Position numbers and translations under genes: made by a program. Below the pieces are notes generated by a model. The model made no database searches. It saw only the letters and a program-made list of their open reading frames with translations, and was not told the DNA's origin. Of a stretch of DNA of 6,512 nt, positions 5,648 through 6,512 are shown in pieces. The stretch covers positions 1 to 6,512 of the forward strand of contig CAAFWA010000015.1 in assembly GCA_900766635.1 (NCBI GenBank), written 5' to 3'. The first letter of the stretch is position 1. Each line of letters begins with the position of its first letter. Source of the DNA: an uncultured Acinetobacter sp. GTDB taxonomy: Bacteria > Pseudomonadota > Gammaproteobacteria > Pseudomonadales > Moraxellaceae.

Positions 5648-6512
5648 ACAAGTTCGGTACTTGAATGACCTGACCAATGCGTAGTTGAGTATTGGGTGCT
5701 AAGTTATTGAGTTCAGCCAAAGCAGTTTGTGCAAGCCCATAACGCCCTGCCAAACCAATTAAGGTATCACCACTTTTAACACGGTAGTCGGTAAATTTCT
5801 TTGGAATCTGAATATTTTGTCCAACACGTAAACTTGCATTACTGTTTAAGTTATTGAGTTTTGCCAACTCAGATGCCGACATCTCTAAACGCTGTGCAAT
5901 CGCATGCAGCGATTCACCTGCTTTAACAGTATAGTTTTCAGTGCTACTAGTTTTAATCACTGTTTTTGGACTAACTGTGGTTGGCTTTTGAGCTTGTGAC
6001 TGGGGTGCCTCATTGACTTCACCATCGAGTTTTAAACGCTGACCCACACGCACTTGGCTATTTTTTAAGTCATTTAACTGCATTAAATAACTCACCTGCA
6101 AATGATACTTGGCGGCAATACTGGTTAAGTTATCGCCACTTTGTACCACATATACCTCAGGCATTTTCACGTTATTTTTGGCTTTTTCTGCTGCAACAGG
6201 CGCAGTTTTTGGCATTTCACCTGTTAAATTCAAGCGCTGGCCTGCACGTAAACCACTGCTACGTTGTAAGCCATTGAGTTTCGCAAGATCATCGATGCTT
6301 AATTGATAACGAGTTGCAATCCCCGATAACGTATCCCCTACTTGTACAGTATAGCTTTCAGGTACTTGATAACCCGCAGGCACTTGTAAGGTTTGTCCTG
6401 CAAATAAACTGCTTGTGGCTGATAAATCATTGAGTTCAGCCAATTCAGCCACGGTTATTTTAGCTTGACTGGCAATACCGTATAAACTATCACCACGTTT
6501 AACAGTGTAACT
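5646..6512 (-). CDS. LysM-repeat peptidoglycan-binding protein, 3' part (possibly MltD-like lytic transglycosylase)
   Basis: The reading frame is open to the window edge, so this is the C-terminal 288 residues of a longer protein. It consists of five LysM motifs, which bind the N-acetylglucosamine backbone of peptidoglycan, so the protein should act at the cell wall in the periplasm or outer membrane. Each motif shows the YxVxxGDxLxxIA start, a central LxxLNxL and a GQxLxV end. Linkers between motifs 2-3 and 3-4 are rich in Ala, Pro, Thr, Gln and Lys; motifs 1-2 and 4-5 are almost contiguous. A GTG at 6452 could be mistaken for a start, but the frame continues upstream through YTVKRGDSLYGIA, the first half of motif 1. 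No catalytic domain is visible. A C-terminal LysM array ending the protein is the plan of MltD; an AmiC-type amidase or a non-enzymatic LysM protein is also possible. It ends 9 bp before yejA and is very likely in the same operon. Confidence 0.9.
   Translation of the reverse strand, partial: SYTVKRGDSLYGIASQAKITVAELAELNDLSATSSLFAGQTLQVPAGYQVPESYTVQVGDTLSGIATRYQLSIDDLAKLNGLQRSSGLRAGQRLNLTGEMPKTAPVAAEKAKNNVKMPEVYVVQSGDNLTSIAAKYHLQVSYLMQLNDLKNSQVRVGQRLKLDGEVNEAPQSQAQKPTTVSPKTVIKTSSTENYTVKAGESLHAIAQRLEMSASELAKLNNLNSNASLRVGQNIQIPKKFTDYRVKSGDTLIGLAGRYGLAQTALAELNNLAPNTQLRIGQVIQVPNL
5655..5789 (-). repeat. LysM motif 5 (C-terminal)
   Basis: Encodes DYRVKSGDTLIGLAGRYG ... LAELNNL ... RIGQVIQVP. It is a complete canonical LysM, ending only two residues before the stop codon. 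At the DNA level, 15 bases (5706-5720) are identical to 6429-6443 in motif 1, a trace of repeat duplication or of shared codon choice. Confidence 0.92.
5802..5936 (-). repeat. LysM motif 4
   Basis: Encodes NYTVKAGESLHAIAQRLE ... LAKLNNL ... RVGQNIQIP. The usual Gly-Asp after the first strand is Gly-Glu here, a conservative variant; the rest fits the LysM pattern. Confidence 0.9.
6027..6155 (-). repeat. LysM motif 3
   Basis: Encodes VYVVQSGDNLTSIAAKYH ... LMQLNDL ... RVGQRLKL. It is set apart by Pro/Ala/Thr/Gln-rich linkers on both sides (about 22 and 30 residues), which suggests flexible spacing from its neighbours. Confidence 0.9.
6225..6356 (-). repeat. LysM motif 2
   Basis: Encodes SYTVQVGDTLSGIATRYQ ... 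LAKLNGL ... RAGQRLNL. It follows motif 1 after a linker of only about seven residues. Confidence 0.92.
6378..6512 (-). repeat. LysM motif 1 of those visible
   Basis: Encodes SYTVKRGDSLYGIASQAK ... LAELNDL ... FAGQTLQVP, running to the last base of the window. Further LysM motifs may lie upstream, so five is a minimum count. Confidence 0.9.

Noticed and set aside
6450..6452. GTG as the start of a 268-residue LysM protein
   Set aside because: The frame stays open to the window edge and the 20 codons upstream encode the first half of a LysM motif, so the GTG is an internal valine codon.
5655..6512. Regular DNA repeats that might suggest a CRISPR array or a tandem satellite
   Set aside because: The repeats are imperfect, keep one open reading frame and encode LysM motifs; there are no identical repeats with unique spacers.

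Overview
The window looks like an ordinary chromosomal segment of a gammaproteobacterium, most probably Acinetobacter or another member of the Moraxellaceae. This is inferred from moderately AT-rich coding sequence, a tRNA-Glu close to the E. coli one, and a LysM gene placed directly upstream of a complete yejABEF-type transporter. The genus is a recognition-level judgement, not proven by a marker gene.

Layout: positions 9-84 hold a complete plus-strand tRNA-Glu (anticodon TTC, CCA encoded), followed by a short trailer hairpin and a strong 12-bp stem-loop at 107-138. Everything else is on the minus strand and reads as one compact operon running from the right edge leftwards. In order of transcription it contains the 3' end of a gene with five LysM motifs (its 5' end lies beyond the window), then yejA (periplasmic binding protein), yejB and yejE (inner-membrane permeases) and yejF (a double ATPase). 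Junctions are very tight: 9 bp, 16 bp, a 1-bp TAATG overlap and a 26-bp overlap. The operon ends 28 bp before the stem-loop, so it converges on the tRNA and probably shares the terminator with it. No operon promoter is visible; it should lie beyond position 6512.

Working together: YejA would capture peptides in the periplasm, YejB and YejE would form the membrane channel, and YejF would supply ATP-driven force. The LysM protein binds peptidoglycan and, by its C-terminal LysM array, is plausibly an MltD-like lytic transglycosylase, although no catalytic domain is in view. YejABEF is known as a peptide and microcin C importer in enterobacteria and as a muropeptide importer in some alphaproteobacteria. 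The linkage therefore suggests a wall-turnover and fragment-import unit. That hypothesis is the most interesting point here; I see no sign of a mobile element, CRISPR array, defence system or novel gene family.
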